From Sphingobacterium sp. UBA7855 (GTDB lineage Bacteria; Bacteroidota; Bacteroidia; Sphingobacteriales; Sphingobacteriaceae), in the NCBI GenBank assembly GCA_002500745.1, contig DLST01000003.1, positions 1-14,676 of the forward strand: DNA of 14,676 nucleotides. Reading direction: 5' to 3'. Below the pieces are notes generated by a model. That model had not been told where the DNA came from, did not search any database, and saw only the letters and a program-made list of their open reading frames with translations. Positions 6,438 through 13,595 of this stretch are shown in pieces (the first letter of the stretch is position 1; every line of letters begins with the position of its first letter). A program made the position numbers and the translations under genes.

Positions 6438-7421
6438 TTAATTCAGTGGCATATCAACTTGAGCAACAAAGTCTCCGTTTTCGTTAATGAGAAAGCTAAT
6501 GGGATGCTCCGGGTTCTTAATAATCTCGAACAAGGTCAACCCCCAGGGTTTCCAAAAATTTTCAAGCACCTGGCCATAGGTTTTATTTTGCCAAGGATCA
6601 AAGATAGGTTTCATCGACATATCAGCTAATGGCATCGGCTCCACATACACTTTCTGTGGTGTATTTAAGTACGTATAATCTGGCAAACGATTAAATAAGT
6701 AGGCTGAATAAAAATAGCGCGCACACAATTCCTCAAATTGGATCGGGTGCAATGTTTTACCCGAAATGACTTTGAGAATGTCTTCATGATAAATATTGTT
6801 TGTCCCATTATCTTGAAGACAGGCAACTACAGCAAAGTCCTTCATACGTATCGAGAAGATCAAGGTATTGATTTCATCACGGTACATAAATGTATCGGGC
6901 GCATTCTCCACAGGTACAACAACCAGTGAAAATGGAAACGTATTTTCAAACTCCATTGGTACTACCAATGATTGCAACATCGCATGCAAATTTGTAAAAC
7001 GCTGTGCAAGCGCTTGTGAAAAATTCATCTCCTCTCCTGAAGCCTTTTGTTGGCGAATTCCTGCAAGAATTTCATTAAAAACTACGCCATAAATAATTTT
7101 TGTCATCCATTGAAACAACAGTAGCGGATCTAACTGCTTAACCGCTTCATATCCCTGCTCAAATGACTGCTCTACCTCCTTTTCCATTTGCTCAATCGCC
7201 GCTGCTGCCGCCATGGAACAAGGTAGTTTCAACGACTTGTAAGTCACTAGATTTTCATCTAGCATTTTAAAAGGTTTATCTTCCAATTGAAAGGATTTCA
7301 TCATCCATACTGGAAAGACCTGAATGGATTCTTCTTCCGACTGAAGCTTACTTCCTGTTAAAAAACAAATAGCTGAATCAAACTGAAATTGTTTGAAAGG
7401 ATTATACAAAGTTGTCGCCAT
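6438..7421 (-). CDS. Conserved-looking protein of unknown function, 327 residues
   Basis: I do not recognise this protein. I chose the ATG at 7421 (MATTLYNPFKQF) because a perfect promoter motif ends eight bases before it. The longer frame would begin at a GTG (7457) inside that promoter. From the chosen start, CFLTG (19-23) and VFPVW (35-39) recall the spacing of C-x-x-G...P-x-W motifs found in some HNH or zinc-ribbon proteins, but the matching His and Cys residues are absent. A helical region with an Ala and Glu-rich stretch (about 70-100) follows, then mixed alpha/beta sequence. No signal peptide or membrane span is evident, so it is probably cytoplasmic. It may be the first gene of a transcript with the TonB-like and SUFU genes. 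It is divergent from the GbsR operon. Confidence 0.75.
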   Translation of the reverse strand: MATTLYNPFKQFQFDSAICFLTGSKLQSEEESIQVFPVWMMKSFQLEDKPFKMLDENLVTYKSLKLPCSMAAAAAIEQMEKEVEQSFEQGYEAVKQLDPLLLFQWMTKIIYGVVFNEILAGIRQQKASGEEMNFSQALAQRFTNLHAMLQSLVVPMEFENTFPFSLVVVPVENAPDTFMYRDEINTLIFSIRMKDFAVVACLQDNGTNNIYHEDILKVISGKTLHPIQFEELCARYFYSAYLFNRLPDYTYLNTPQKVYVEPMPLADMSMKPIFDPWQNKTYGQVLENFWKPWGLTLFEIIKNPEHPISFLINENGDFVAQVDMPLN

Positions 7422-7429
7422 AATGCGGA

Positions 7430-7459
7430 CAAAGTTAAAACAAATCAAAAAGTCCACAA
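7430..7459 (-). promoter_or_regulatory. Promoter of the 327-residue gene, near-leaderless
   Basis: Minus-strand TTG (7457-7459), a 19-base spacer and TAACTTTG (7430-7437) are an exact consensus match. The -7 element ends only eight bases before the ATG at 7421, so the transcript should have a leader of about five bases or fewer. This fixes the start codon choice. The divergent promoter at 7525-7554 uses the same -7 sequence and spacer length. Confidence 0.75.
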
Positions 7460-7524
7460 GAAAAGCAAATTCTTATTACGAAAGGGTGACTCGAAGGAAT
7501 AACTTATTTTACTTTCAGAAATTT

Positions 7525-7554
7525 TTGAAAATTCAAGAACTTTAAATAACTTTG
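7525..7554 (+). promoter_or_regulatory. Promoter of the GbsR operon
   Basis: TTG (7525-7527), a 19-base spacer and TAACTTTG (7547-7554) match the Bacteroidota consensus exactly. Transcription would start near 7558, leaving a leader of about 80 bases before the regulator gene. A GbsR-type regulator often acts on its own promoter, but no clear inverted repeat operator was found in the leader. Confidence 0.75.
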
Positions 7555-7639
7555 ATGTAACAAATTATCAAGATGCTGTAAATAAGCTGGATGTAAATCG
7601 CTTACGGCAAAATTTAAATACGAACAAAAAGAAAGGTCA

Positions 7640-8146
7640 ATGGAATTACAAGAAGCAAAACAACAATTCATAGACACCTGGGGCGCATTAGGTTCTGAAT
7701 GGGGAATCAACAAATCTGTTGCTCAGGTTCATGCCCTACTCCTTTCCGCAAGCAATCCCATGTCTACAGATGAGATTATGGAAAAGTTGGTGATCTCCCG
7801 CGGGAATGCCAATATGAGTATCCGGCAATTGATCGATTATGGTATTGTCTACAAAAAACATATTGCTGGTGATCGAAAAGAATATTTCGTCGCAGAGAAA
7901 GAGGTCTTAAAATGGGCGATGAAAATTGCAGTGATGCGTAAGCAGAAAGAGCTTGACCCCGTTATGGATATTCTAAAGGATATAAGCCGGAATACCGAAA
8001 AGGACCAGACAGCAGAAGGTAAGGAGTTCCATAAAACGGTAAAGGACATCCAAAATCTGACGGATCAACTCGAAACTATTGCCAACAAGATTTTCAATAC
8101 CAGCGGTGGAGATTTATTAATCAAATTGATCAAACTAATGATGTAG
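7640..8146 (+). CDS. GbsR/MarR-family transcriptional regulator
   Basis: This 168-residue DNA-binding protein has a winged helix-turn-helix at about 10-85. FIDTWGALGSEWGINKSVAQVHA (10-32) is typical of the GbsR branch (COG1510), and the probable recognition helix is in SRGNANMSIRQLIDYGIV (53-70). Then comes the wing (IAGDRKEYFVA, 75-85) and a long charged helix (about 88-150) suited to dimerisation. In Bacillus, GbsR senses choline and represses glycine betaine genes; nothing here points to that ligand. Start: ATG at 7640 preceded by AGAAAGG, one of the few purine-rich sites in the window. It is the first gene of a four-gene operon, with only four bases to the next gene, so it probably controls the small membrane proteins and the epimerase-like protein. 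Confidence 0.88.
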   Translation: MELQEAKQQFIDTWGALGSEWGINKSVAQVHALLLSASNPMSTDEIMEKLVISRGNANMSIRQLIDYGIVYKKHIAGDRKEYFVAEKEVLKWAMKIAVMRKQKELDPVMDILKDISRNTEKDQTAEGKEFHKTVKDIQNLTDQLETIANKIFNTSGGDLLIKLIKLMM

Positions 8147-8150
8147 CGTC

Positions 8151-8513
8151 ATGAACTTCAATATCCTAGCGTACGCAATCTATGGCCTGCTCACCTGTTA
8201 TATTATTCTTTGGGTCGGCCGGTTATTCCATAAAAATGGTCGAGTTTTCATCCTATCGCTTTTCCGTCAGGAGGTCAACTTGGCTGACACGACAAACAAC
8301 TTATTGCTGCTGGGATATTATCTGTTCAACATTGGCTATGCAATCCTGCAATTTAGTTATTGGCGACAAATTGAATCATTTGATGAAATGATCTGCAGCA
8401 TTGCCTTTAAAACAGGACGATTACTTTTTGTCCTTGTTGGGCTACATTACTTCAATATGCTCAGTATTTACTTTTTCGCAAAAAGAAAGAATTCATTAAC
8501 CATTAAACATTAA
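8151..8513 (+). CDS. Small membrane protein A, paralogue of its neighbour
   Basis: This 120-residue protein of no recognised family has three likely transmembrane helices, at about 5-25, 48-70 and 88-110. It aligns along its length with the next gene product. Shared positions include TTNN (47-50), G55, N60 and G62 in the middle helix, the K-x-G of AFKTG (85-89), and FNM (101-103) before a basic end (KRK). The middle-helix pattern TNNL-x3-G-x-Y-x2-N-x-G is unusual for a plain spacer helix and may line a contact between subunits. It starts four bases after the regulator stop and ends four bases before the paralogue, so translation is probably coupled. Function is unknown; a hetero-oligomer of the two paralogues is an inference. 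Confidence 0.82.
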   Translation: MNFNILAYAIYGLLTCYIILWVGRLFHKNGRVFILSLFRQEVNLADTTNNLLLLGYYLFNIGYAILQFSYWRQIESFDEMICSIAFKTGRLLFVLVGLHYFNMLSIYFFAKRKNSLTIKH

Positions 8514-8517
8514 TATC

Positions 8518-8898
8518 ATGGGAAATTTAACAGTTATCGGGTACTTTATCTACTTACCCATTGCAATAGGATTAACCTATTATGTTGCCTACGTGCTTTT
8601 TAAAAATAGCATTGTTTACATGAATGATATCTTTGCCGGTAGACCGGAGGTCGCCCATGCGACGAATAATCTATTTCGCATCGGATTCTACCTCATGAAT
8701 TTGGGATTTGCACTCTACATACTTGAAATCAGCCTGTACAAGCCGAGCATTCAGGAACTCATTGAACGTCTGAGTTATAAAATCGGTGGATTTAGCATAT
8801 ATCTTGGTGTAATGCTCTTTCTTAATATGTTTCTCTTCTTTAGAGGCAAACGGATTGCAAAACAAAGAAGAGCAATGGATGCTACTTACGATAGTTAA
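8518..8898 (+). CDS. Small membrane protein B, paralogue of its neighbour
   Basis: This 126-residue protein has three likely transmembrane helices, at about 5-28, 50-70 and 91-110, and a basic C-terminal tail (GKRIAKQRR) that is probably cytoplasmic. It is a diverged duplicate of the preceding gene. It shares LFKN (27-30, matching LFHKN), ATNN (48-51), G56, N61, G63, the YKIG element (87-90) and LNM (102-104). Identity looks low enough (roughly a quarter, by eye) that the duplication is old and both copies seem maintained. It lies in the operon between its paralogue and the epimerase-like gene (27-base gap). I do not recognise a named family. Confidence 0.82.
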   Translation: MGNLTVIGYFIYLPIAIGLTYYVAYVLFKNSIVYMNDIFAGRPEVAHATNNLFRIGFYLMNLGFALYILEISLYKPSIQELIERLSYKIGGFSIYLGVMLFLNMFLFFRGKRIAKQRRAMDATYDS

Positions 8899-8925
8899 TC
8901 TGAAAGGTTCTCAAATAGAAACACC

Positions 8926-9816
8926 ATGGATAAAATAGTCATTGCTGGAGGAACAGGTTTTGTTGGACAATATCTTTCCAAGAGATTTCAAACTTTAGGT
9001 TTTCAAGTTGTTATGATTGGACGTCGACGGGGCACTATTCAATGGGATGATCATTCCAGCATTTCTGAGGCGCTGGAAAATGCGGCCATCCTAATCAATC
9101 TAGCCGGAAAATCTGTCAATTGTCGATACACTAAAAAAAATAAAGCCGAAATATTTTCCTCACGAACAGCAACGACTACGCTTCTCGGCGAGCTCATAGC
9201 AGGCTGTACCAATCCACCAAAATTGTGGCTCAACTCAAGTACGGCGACCATCTATCGGCACGCCGAAGATCGTCCGATGACAGAAAGTTCGGGGGAAATC
9301 GGAACAGGTTTTTCCGTTGATGTTGCAAAATTATGGGAAAAGACTTTTTTCGACTTCAAATTGGAAAAGACAAGACAGGTGGCACTTCGGATGGCGATTG
9401 TTTTGGGGCCCGATGGGGGTGTTATCCTGCCTTTTAAAAATCTTGTCCGCGCTGGACTGGGTGGTATACAGGGAAATGGCCAGCAATATTTTAGCTGGAT
9501 CCATATTGAAGATCTATTTCAAATCATTTTATTCTTACAAGGTCGTGATGACATCGACGGTATTATAAATTGTGCGGCCCCCAATCCGATTATGAATAAG
9601 ACTTTTATGTCGATCTTTCGACAGGTAATGAACCGCAAAATTGGCCTGCCATCTCCAAAATGGCTACTGGAAATAGGTGCGGCTTTAATCGGTACGGAGA
9701 CAGAGCTGCTTTTAAAAAGCCGTTGGGTATTACCGGAAAGATTGGACAATAATGCTTACAGGTTCAAATTTCCTACCATTTCAACTGCGCTGGAGGATAT
9801 TCTGCAGCCGGGATAG
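8926..9816 (+). CDS. TIGR01777-type NAD(P)-binding epimerase-like protein
   Basis: This 296-residue extended short-chain dehydrogenase-like protein has a Rossmann glycine motif GGTGFVG at 8-14. NLAGKSV follows the third strand, LNSSTATIYRHAEDRPMTE is the central motif, and ALRMAIVLGPDGG comes next. The C-terminal region from about 245 (PSPKWLLEIGAALIG and LPERLDNNAYRFKFPT) fits the DUF1731 tail of the TIGR01777 family. Members are cytoplasmic, bind NADPH in some structures, and have no firmly known substrate; E. coli YfcH and eukaryotic SDR39U1 are relatives. The classical Y-x3-K catalytic pair is not evident, as is common in this branch. It is the last gene of the regulator and membrane-protein operon, which suggests a role in envelope or lipid-linked chemistry, but that is only inference. 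Confidence 0.88.
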   Translation: MDKIVIAGGTGFVGQYLSKRFQTLGFQVVMIGRRRGTIQWDDHSSISEALENAAILINLAGKSVNCRYTKKNKAEIFSSRTATTTLLGELIAGCTNPPKLWLNSSTATIYRHAEDRPMTESSGEIGTGFSVDVAKLWEKTFFDFKLEKTRQVALRMAIVLGPDGGVILPFKNLVRAGLGGIQGNGQQYFSWIHIEDLFQIILFLQGRDDIDGIINCAAPNPIMNKTFMSIFRQVMNRKIGLPSPKWLLEIGAALIGTETELLLKSRWVLPERLDNNAYRFKFPTISTALEDILQPG

Positions 9817-9830
9817 CATCAAAAAGATAA

Positions 9831-9862
9831 CAACGTGGGGTACACTAGCTTATCCCACGTTG
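9831..9862 (-). terminator. Shared hairpin terminator overlapping the topB stop
   Basis: CAACGTGGG (9831-9839) pairs with CCCACGTTG (9854-9862) across a 14-base loop. On the minus strand the hairpin starts inside the last topB codons, contains the TAA stop (9850-9852) and is followed by TTATCTTTTT, so it should end the dgt-topB transcript. On the plus strand it follows the epimerase-like gene by 14 bases but has a poorer T-tract, so it may act there only weakly. Confidence 0.7.
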
Positions 9863-11961
9863 ACTTTAAAATTTTCAAATACAAGCGGCGCATTGACAAG
9901 AGTGCCTTCGTTATTTTTCACACCTTTAAACTCCGAAGTTTTTCCCTTCTCCAACAGGTTCTTCATCTCTTTTTCGTCTAGAAAGACACCGTTCAATGTC
10001 CGCCAGATCTTAAAATCACATCCACGGGCATAATGGTCACATTGGGCGACTTTATCATAGAGCAAAATTAACCCGCGCTCACATTTCGGACATTTTATTT
10101 TTCCTTTCTGCTGAGGTTTAACTTCCGCCTGCGCAAGTGAAATCCGCAGTGTCAACAGTTCTTTTGTAATTTTGGCGGTGTAATCCTTAATATGCTTCAT
10201 AAAAACATCATAGGAAACCTTATTCGCCCGCATTTCTTCCAGCTTCTGTTCCCATTTACCGGTCAAAGTTACCTTAGCGATGGAACGATCCTTTACAAGG
10301 TTATACACGGCCAGTCCCTTTTCTGTGGGGATCAGTTTTTTCTTATCGCGCTTTATATAGTCACGTTGAAAAAGCGTCTCAATGGTTGCAGCACGTGTAG
10401 CTGGGGTACCTAGGCCACAGTCTTTCATGGCTTGGCGCATTTCATCGTCTTCAATTTCCTTTCCCGAAGTTTCCATGGCCTTCAATAATGAGGCTTCGGT
10501 ATGTATGGGTCTGGCTTTAGTAAAACGTTCGGCAAGTTCGAGGGTCAGAATCTGCAATAATTCTTCGGCTAACAGCTTCGGTAATTGCGCATTTTCGTTG
10601 TCCTGATCCTCATTGTTCTTGTCTTCATCCGGAGCCTCGATCTGCTCTGCAGACAACCGCCAGCCGTATTGCTTAATCACAGTACCTTTGGCAATGAGTT
10701 CAACACCTTGTGCATCTATCGTAACGGTAGTAATATCTTTTATACATACTTCCGAAAAACTTTCGACCATGCGCTTGGCAATCATATTGTAGATATTCTG
10801 CTGCTCTTTCAACATGGGTCCGGGTTTTTCATCCGTCACTAAAAGGGCATGGTGATCAGTTACCTTTTTGTCATCGACAGAGCGTTTGTTCAATTTTGCA
10901 CCGATCAGATTTTTTGCAATAGACGCAATGGATTCTTCTGCAGTATCTGCCAAATGTTGAAAAAGTGTGCCAATTGTTTCAAAAACATCTTCACCAATAT
11001 AACGGGAACCCGTACGCGGGTAAGTAATAACCTTCTTTTCGTACAGTGTTTGCGCAATATTGAGTGTCTGATCGGCCGAATAACCATATTTTTTATTCGC
11101 ATCCTGTTGTAGCGATGTTAAATCAAACAACAGCGGTGGTTGCTCTTTTGTTTCTTTGGCTTCTACCTTTGCCACGCGTGCATTGGAACCAATCGTGAGT
11201 CGCGCAACGGTTTGTTCCGCCACATCCTTCTTATCAATTTTAGCTGAGGTAGCTTTAAAACTGATATTGTCTTTTTCAAACCCGGCCTGAATTTTATAAA
11301 ATGCCTGCGGTTTAAAGTCTTTATTTTCCAGATAGCGCGAACAGATCATGGCCAAAGTTGGTGTCTGCACGCGTCCTAAAGAAAGTAGGCCCTTATTACC
11401 AGCTGCTAAGGTGATGGCTTGTGTTGCATTGATACCGATCAGCCAGTCCGACTCCGAGCGTGAACGTGCAGACATGTACAGGCTATCGTATTCCGTACCG
11501 TCCTTTAAATTGGCAAACCCCTCTTTAATGGCTTTATCCGTTTGGCTTGAAATCCACAAGCGCTTAAACGGCACTTTAGACCCTAAAAAATAATATATAT
11601 TGCGAAAGATCAATTCCCCTTCCCGTCCGGCATCGGTAGCCACAATAATTTCTTCGGCTTGATCCAAAAGGGATTTAATGGTATTAAGCTGTTTCACTGC
11701 CCCAGTATCGTCCATCTGCTTGCCATCACGCTTCACCTTTTTCGATTCCAGTTTAAAGCTTTGTGGAATGATTGGCAAGTTTGAGATTGTCCACGAATTA
11801 TATCCGTAGGCCTGAGGTGTACAGAGTTGGACCAAATGTCCGAAAGCATATGTAAAAGCATAACCATTACCGGCGATATACCCGTCTTTGACTTCCTTCG
11901 CCCCCATCACCCGAGCTAGATCACGTGCCACAGAGGGCTTTTCAGCAATTACAACCTTCAT
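9850..11961 (-). CDS. topB: DNA topoisomerase III
   Basis: This 703-residue type IA topoisomerase cuts and passes single DNA strands to resolve replication and recombination intermediates. The TOPRIM domain spans about 1-135, with Glu7 in IAEKPS and ATDAGREGELIFR (108-120). The gate domains follow with SLGRVQTPTLAMI (194-206), and the catalytic tyrosine is Tyr314 in VITYPRTGSRYI (311-322). The C-terminal part has a zinc-ribbon-like CPKC...C...C segment in the last 90 residues. Length and order are typical of the bacterial topB branch. The usual TOPRIM D-x-D reads Asp110-Ala-Gly here, a form I believe is common in this branch. It lies 29 bases after dgt in transcription order, and the stop codon is inside the terminator hairpin. 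Confidence 0.94.
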   Translation of the reverse strand: MKVVIAEKPSVARDLARVMGAKEVKDGYIAGNGYAFTYAFGHLVQLCTPQAYGYNSWTISNLPIIPQSFKLESKKVKRDGKQMDDTGAVKQLNTIKSLLDQAEEIIVATDAGREGELIFRNIYYFLGSKVPFKRLWISSQTDKAIKEGFANLKDGTEYDSLYMSARSRSESDWLIGINATQAITLAAGNKGLLSLGRVQTPTLAMICSRYLENKDFKPQAFYKIQAGFEKDNISFKATSAKIDKKDVAEQTVARLTIGSNARVAKVEAKETKEQPPLLFDLTSLQQDANKKYGYSADQTLNIAQTLYEKKVITYPRTGSRYIGEDVFETIGTLFQHLADTAEESIASIAKNLIGAKLNKRSVDDKKVTDHHALLVTDEKPGPMLKEQQNIYNMIAKRMVESFSEVCIKDITTVTIDAQGVELIAKGTVIKQYGWRLSAEQIEAPDEDKNNEDQDNENAQLPKLLAEELLQILTLELAERFTKARPIHTEASLLKAMETSGKEIEDDEMRQAMKDCGLGTPATRAATIETLFQRDYIKRDKKKLIPTEKGLAVYNLVKDRSIAKVTLTGKWEQKLEEMRANKVSYDVFMKHIKDYTAKITKELLTLRISLAQAEVKPQQKGKIKCPKCERGLILLYDKVAQCDHYARGCDFKIWRTLNGVFLDEKEMKNLLEKGKTSEFKGVKNNEGTLVNAPLVFENFKVNVG

Positions 11962-11971
11962 TTTAGCTATG

Positions 11972-11994
11972 AGATATTAGATGTTAGATGTTAG
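11972..11994. repeat. Short TTAGATG tandem repeat between dgt and topB
   Basis: The gap between dgt and topB holds GATATTAGATG followed by TTAGATG and TTAG, a 7-base unit in about two and a half copies, whose right end runs into the dgt stop codon. Similar TTAGATG/GATATTAG words are, from memory, frequent between genes in Sphingobacteriaceae and Pedobacter; this was not checked. No promoter or ribosome site stands out in the gap. Confidence 0.5.
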
Positions 11995-13349
11995 TCGATC
12001 GAAGGTATCGTTATTCCTTTGATCTTACGATATAGCTCTATCGCATAAACGTCGGTCATGCCTGACACAAAATCCAATACGCAACGAATCTTCGAATAGG
12101 AATCTTGTTTTTCTGTATAAAATTGTTCAGGAATTAGAGCGACAAGTTTCTTATCGTAATTATTCTTGTTCTTCTTGAGGTACGCTGGAACAAATTCTTT
12201 TAAAAGTGCATCCATCACCCGATAGCCAGCAATCTCAATCTGTACAACCGTGGGAGCATTGTAGATTTTTGCGATGGAGATCTTCGAGATTTTGTTCATC
12301 TGTGCAACAATCTCTTCATCAAGTGCATCCATTAGCGCTGATCCGAATGTTCCAGACAAGAATTTATCCTGTTCACGTATAAAGACGTCAACACACCCTT
12401 TAATCAAGGTATTGATCGCTTTGGCCCGCAACAATGCTACCCGGCTCGGCGTATCCAGCAGACCGTCAAGTCTGTCGCGAAGATTCTCTTTGCCACATAG
12501 CGGCAATAGCAACTCTTCCACTTCTTGATAAGATAAAATCTTCAGATGATGAGCATCTTCCAAGTCTATAATATTGTAACAGATATCATCTGCAGCCTCC
12601 ACCAGATATACCAACGGGTGTCTCAGATAGCCTTTTGGATTAGAAGGATCTTTTAATAAGCCCAATTCATTGGCGATTTTTTCGAATGCTTTTTGCTCTT
12701 CTGTAAAAAAGCCATACTTCTTGCGGTGATGGCTTTTCTTAAGATGGCCATCAATGGCCAAACATGGATATTTCACGATGGACGCCAAAGAAGTATACGT
12801 CAATGCAAATCCTTTGGGATCTTTTCCCTGAAAGGCATGTGTCAGGATACGTAAGGCATTTGCATTTCCCTCAAAATGGGTTAAATCAGCCCATTCCTCA
12901 GCGGTAACCTGCTCTTGGTATTTACGCCCGTCTCCGTCTGTGAAGTAAGTCGATATGGCAGACTCACCCGAGTGGCCAAAGGCAGGATTACCCAAGTCAT
13001 GTGAAAGGCATGCTGCAGAAATAATATTGCCGACTTCCTGAAGAAATGGATAATCCGCATCAAGATTGGGGTTTTCCTCTTTCAACTTTGCATAAAACAT
13101 ACGTCCCAAAGAGCGCCCAACACTGGCTACTTCCAAACTATGGGTCAATCTGTTGTGAACGAATACAGCACCAGGTAGCGGAAAAACCTGTGTTTTATTC
13201 TGTAATCTTCGAAATGGGGAAGAAAAGATCAAACGATCATAATCCCGTTGAAATTCCGATCGCGCCACGAGATAGCTATCTACGCTCCGATCTTCGTAAC
13301 CCCAGCGCTTTGCGGAGAGCAAATCTTTCCAATTCATTTTTTCAGACAT
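11991..13349 (-). CDS. dgt: dGTP triphosphohydrolase family protein
   Basis: This 452-residue HD-domain enzyme is expected to split dNTPs, typically dGTP, into deoxynucleoside and triphosphate, so affecting nucleotide pools and possibly phage resistance. The metal site residues are visible in order: His70 in HNRLTHSLEVA, His117-Asp118 in CLSHDLGNPAFGHSGE, and the Asp254-Asp255 pair in YLVEAADDICYNI. RRLQNKTQVFPL (47-58), just before the first His, is a standard part of the family. The length fits the longer tetrameric or hexameric bacterial forms. Substrate preference and dependence on an allosteric dNTP cannot be read from sequence. The start ATG at 13349 follows a consensus promoter by four bases. 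topB follows 29 bases downstream and is probably cotranscribed. Confidence 0.93.
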   Translation of the reverse strand: MSEKMNWKDLLSAKRWGYEDRSVDSYLVARSEFQRDYDRLIFSSPFRRLQNKTQVFPLPGAVFVHNRLTHSLEVASVGRSLGRMFYAKLKEENPNLDADYPFLQEVGNIISAACLSHDLGNPAFGHSGESAISTYFTDGDGRKYQEQVTAEEWADLTHFEGNANALRILTHAFQGKDPKGFALTYTSLASIVKYPCLAIDGHLKKSHHRKKYGFFTEEQKAFEKIANELGLLKDPSNPKGYLRHPLVYLVEAADDICYNIIDLEDAHHLKILSYQEVEELLLPLCGKENLRDRLDGLLDTPSRVALLRAKAINTLIKGCVDVFIREQDKFLSGTFGSALMDALDEEIVAQMNKISKISIAKIYNAPTVVQIEIAGYRVMDALLKEFVPAYLKKNKNNYDKKLVALIPEQFYTEKQDSYSKIRCVLDFVSGMTDVYAIELYRKIKGITIPSID

Positions 13350-13353
13350 AGCG

Positions 13354-13384
13354 CAAACTTAGATAAATTTGCCCTTAAATACAA
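13354..13384 (-). promoter_or_regulatory. dgt promoter, leaderless type
   Basis: Minus-strand TTG (13382-13384), a 20-base spacer and TAAGTTTG (13354-13361) match the consensus. Only four bases (CGCT) separate the -7 element from the ATG, so the transcript should begin at or within a base or two of the start codon. Confidence 0.7.
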
Positions 13385-13484
13385 TTATAATCCTTGCGGC
13401 ACTGACCCAAAATTGCCTTAAACAGCGTTGGCCCACATTCGTTGCTTACTTCATTATTTCGTTTATTTAACTGCGATTATTAAA

Positions 13485-13496
13485 CCAGGATCCTGG
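13485..13496. promoter_or_regulatory. 12-base perfect palindrome between dgt and galM
   Basis: CCAGGATCCTGG is a perfect palindrome in an otherwise AT-rich 246-base divergent gap, about 100 bases upstream of galM and 136 upstream of dgt. It could be an operator, but nothing beyond its symmetry supports this. The rest of the gap holds the two promoters and no visible gene. Confidence 0.3.
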
Positions 13497-13561
13497 ATTG
13501 AATAATAAAAGATTTTATAAATGCCTTCGATCAAAATCGTTTTTATACTGCTTAGATTCTG

Positions 13562-13569
13562 TATCTTTA
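13562..13569 (+). promoter_or_regulatory. Candidate -7 element upstream of galM
   Basis: TATCTTTA (13562-13569) is one base off TAnnTTTG and lies 26 bases before the galM ATG. No TTG occurs at the right distance (only TTTTTA), so the promoter may be weak or need an activator. AGGGA at 13586-13590 is a possible ribosome site at five-base spacing. Confidence 0.35.
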
Positions 13570-13595
13570 TGCTACAATACCAATAGGGATCAATC

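Noticed and set aside
6438..7421. HNH nuclease for the unknown 327-residue protein
   Set aside because: Only a partial Cys/Gly/Pro/Trp spacing is present. The histidines and paired cysteines of an active HNH site are missing.
7504..7713. 69-codon minus-strand frame before the GbsR gene
   Set aside because: It overlaps the start of the regulator and its promoter, and shows no promoter, ribosome site or family pattern of its own.
9762..9780. tRNA T-arm-like word GGTTCAAAT
   Set aside because: It lies inside the epimerase-like coding region and no matching acceptor, D or anticodon arm can be found around it.
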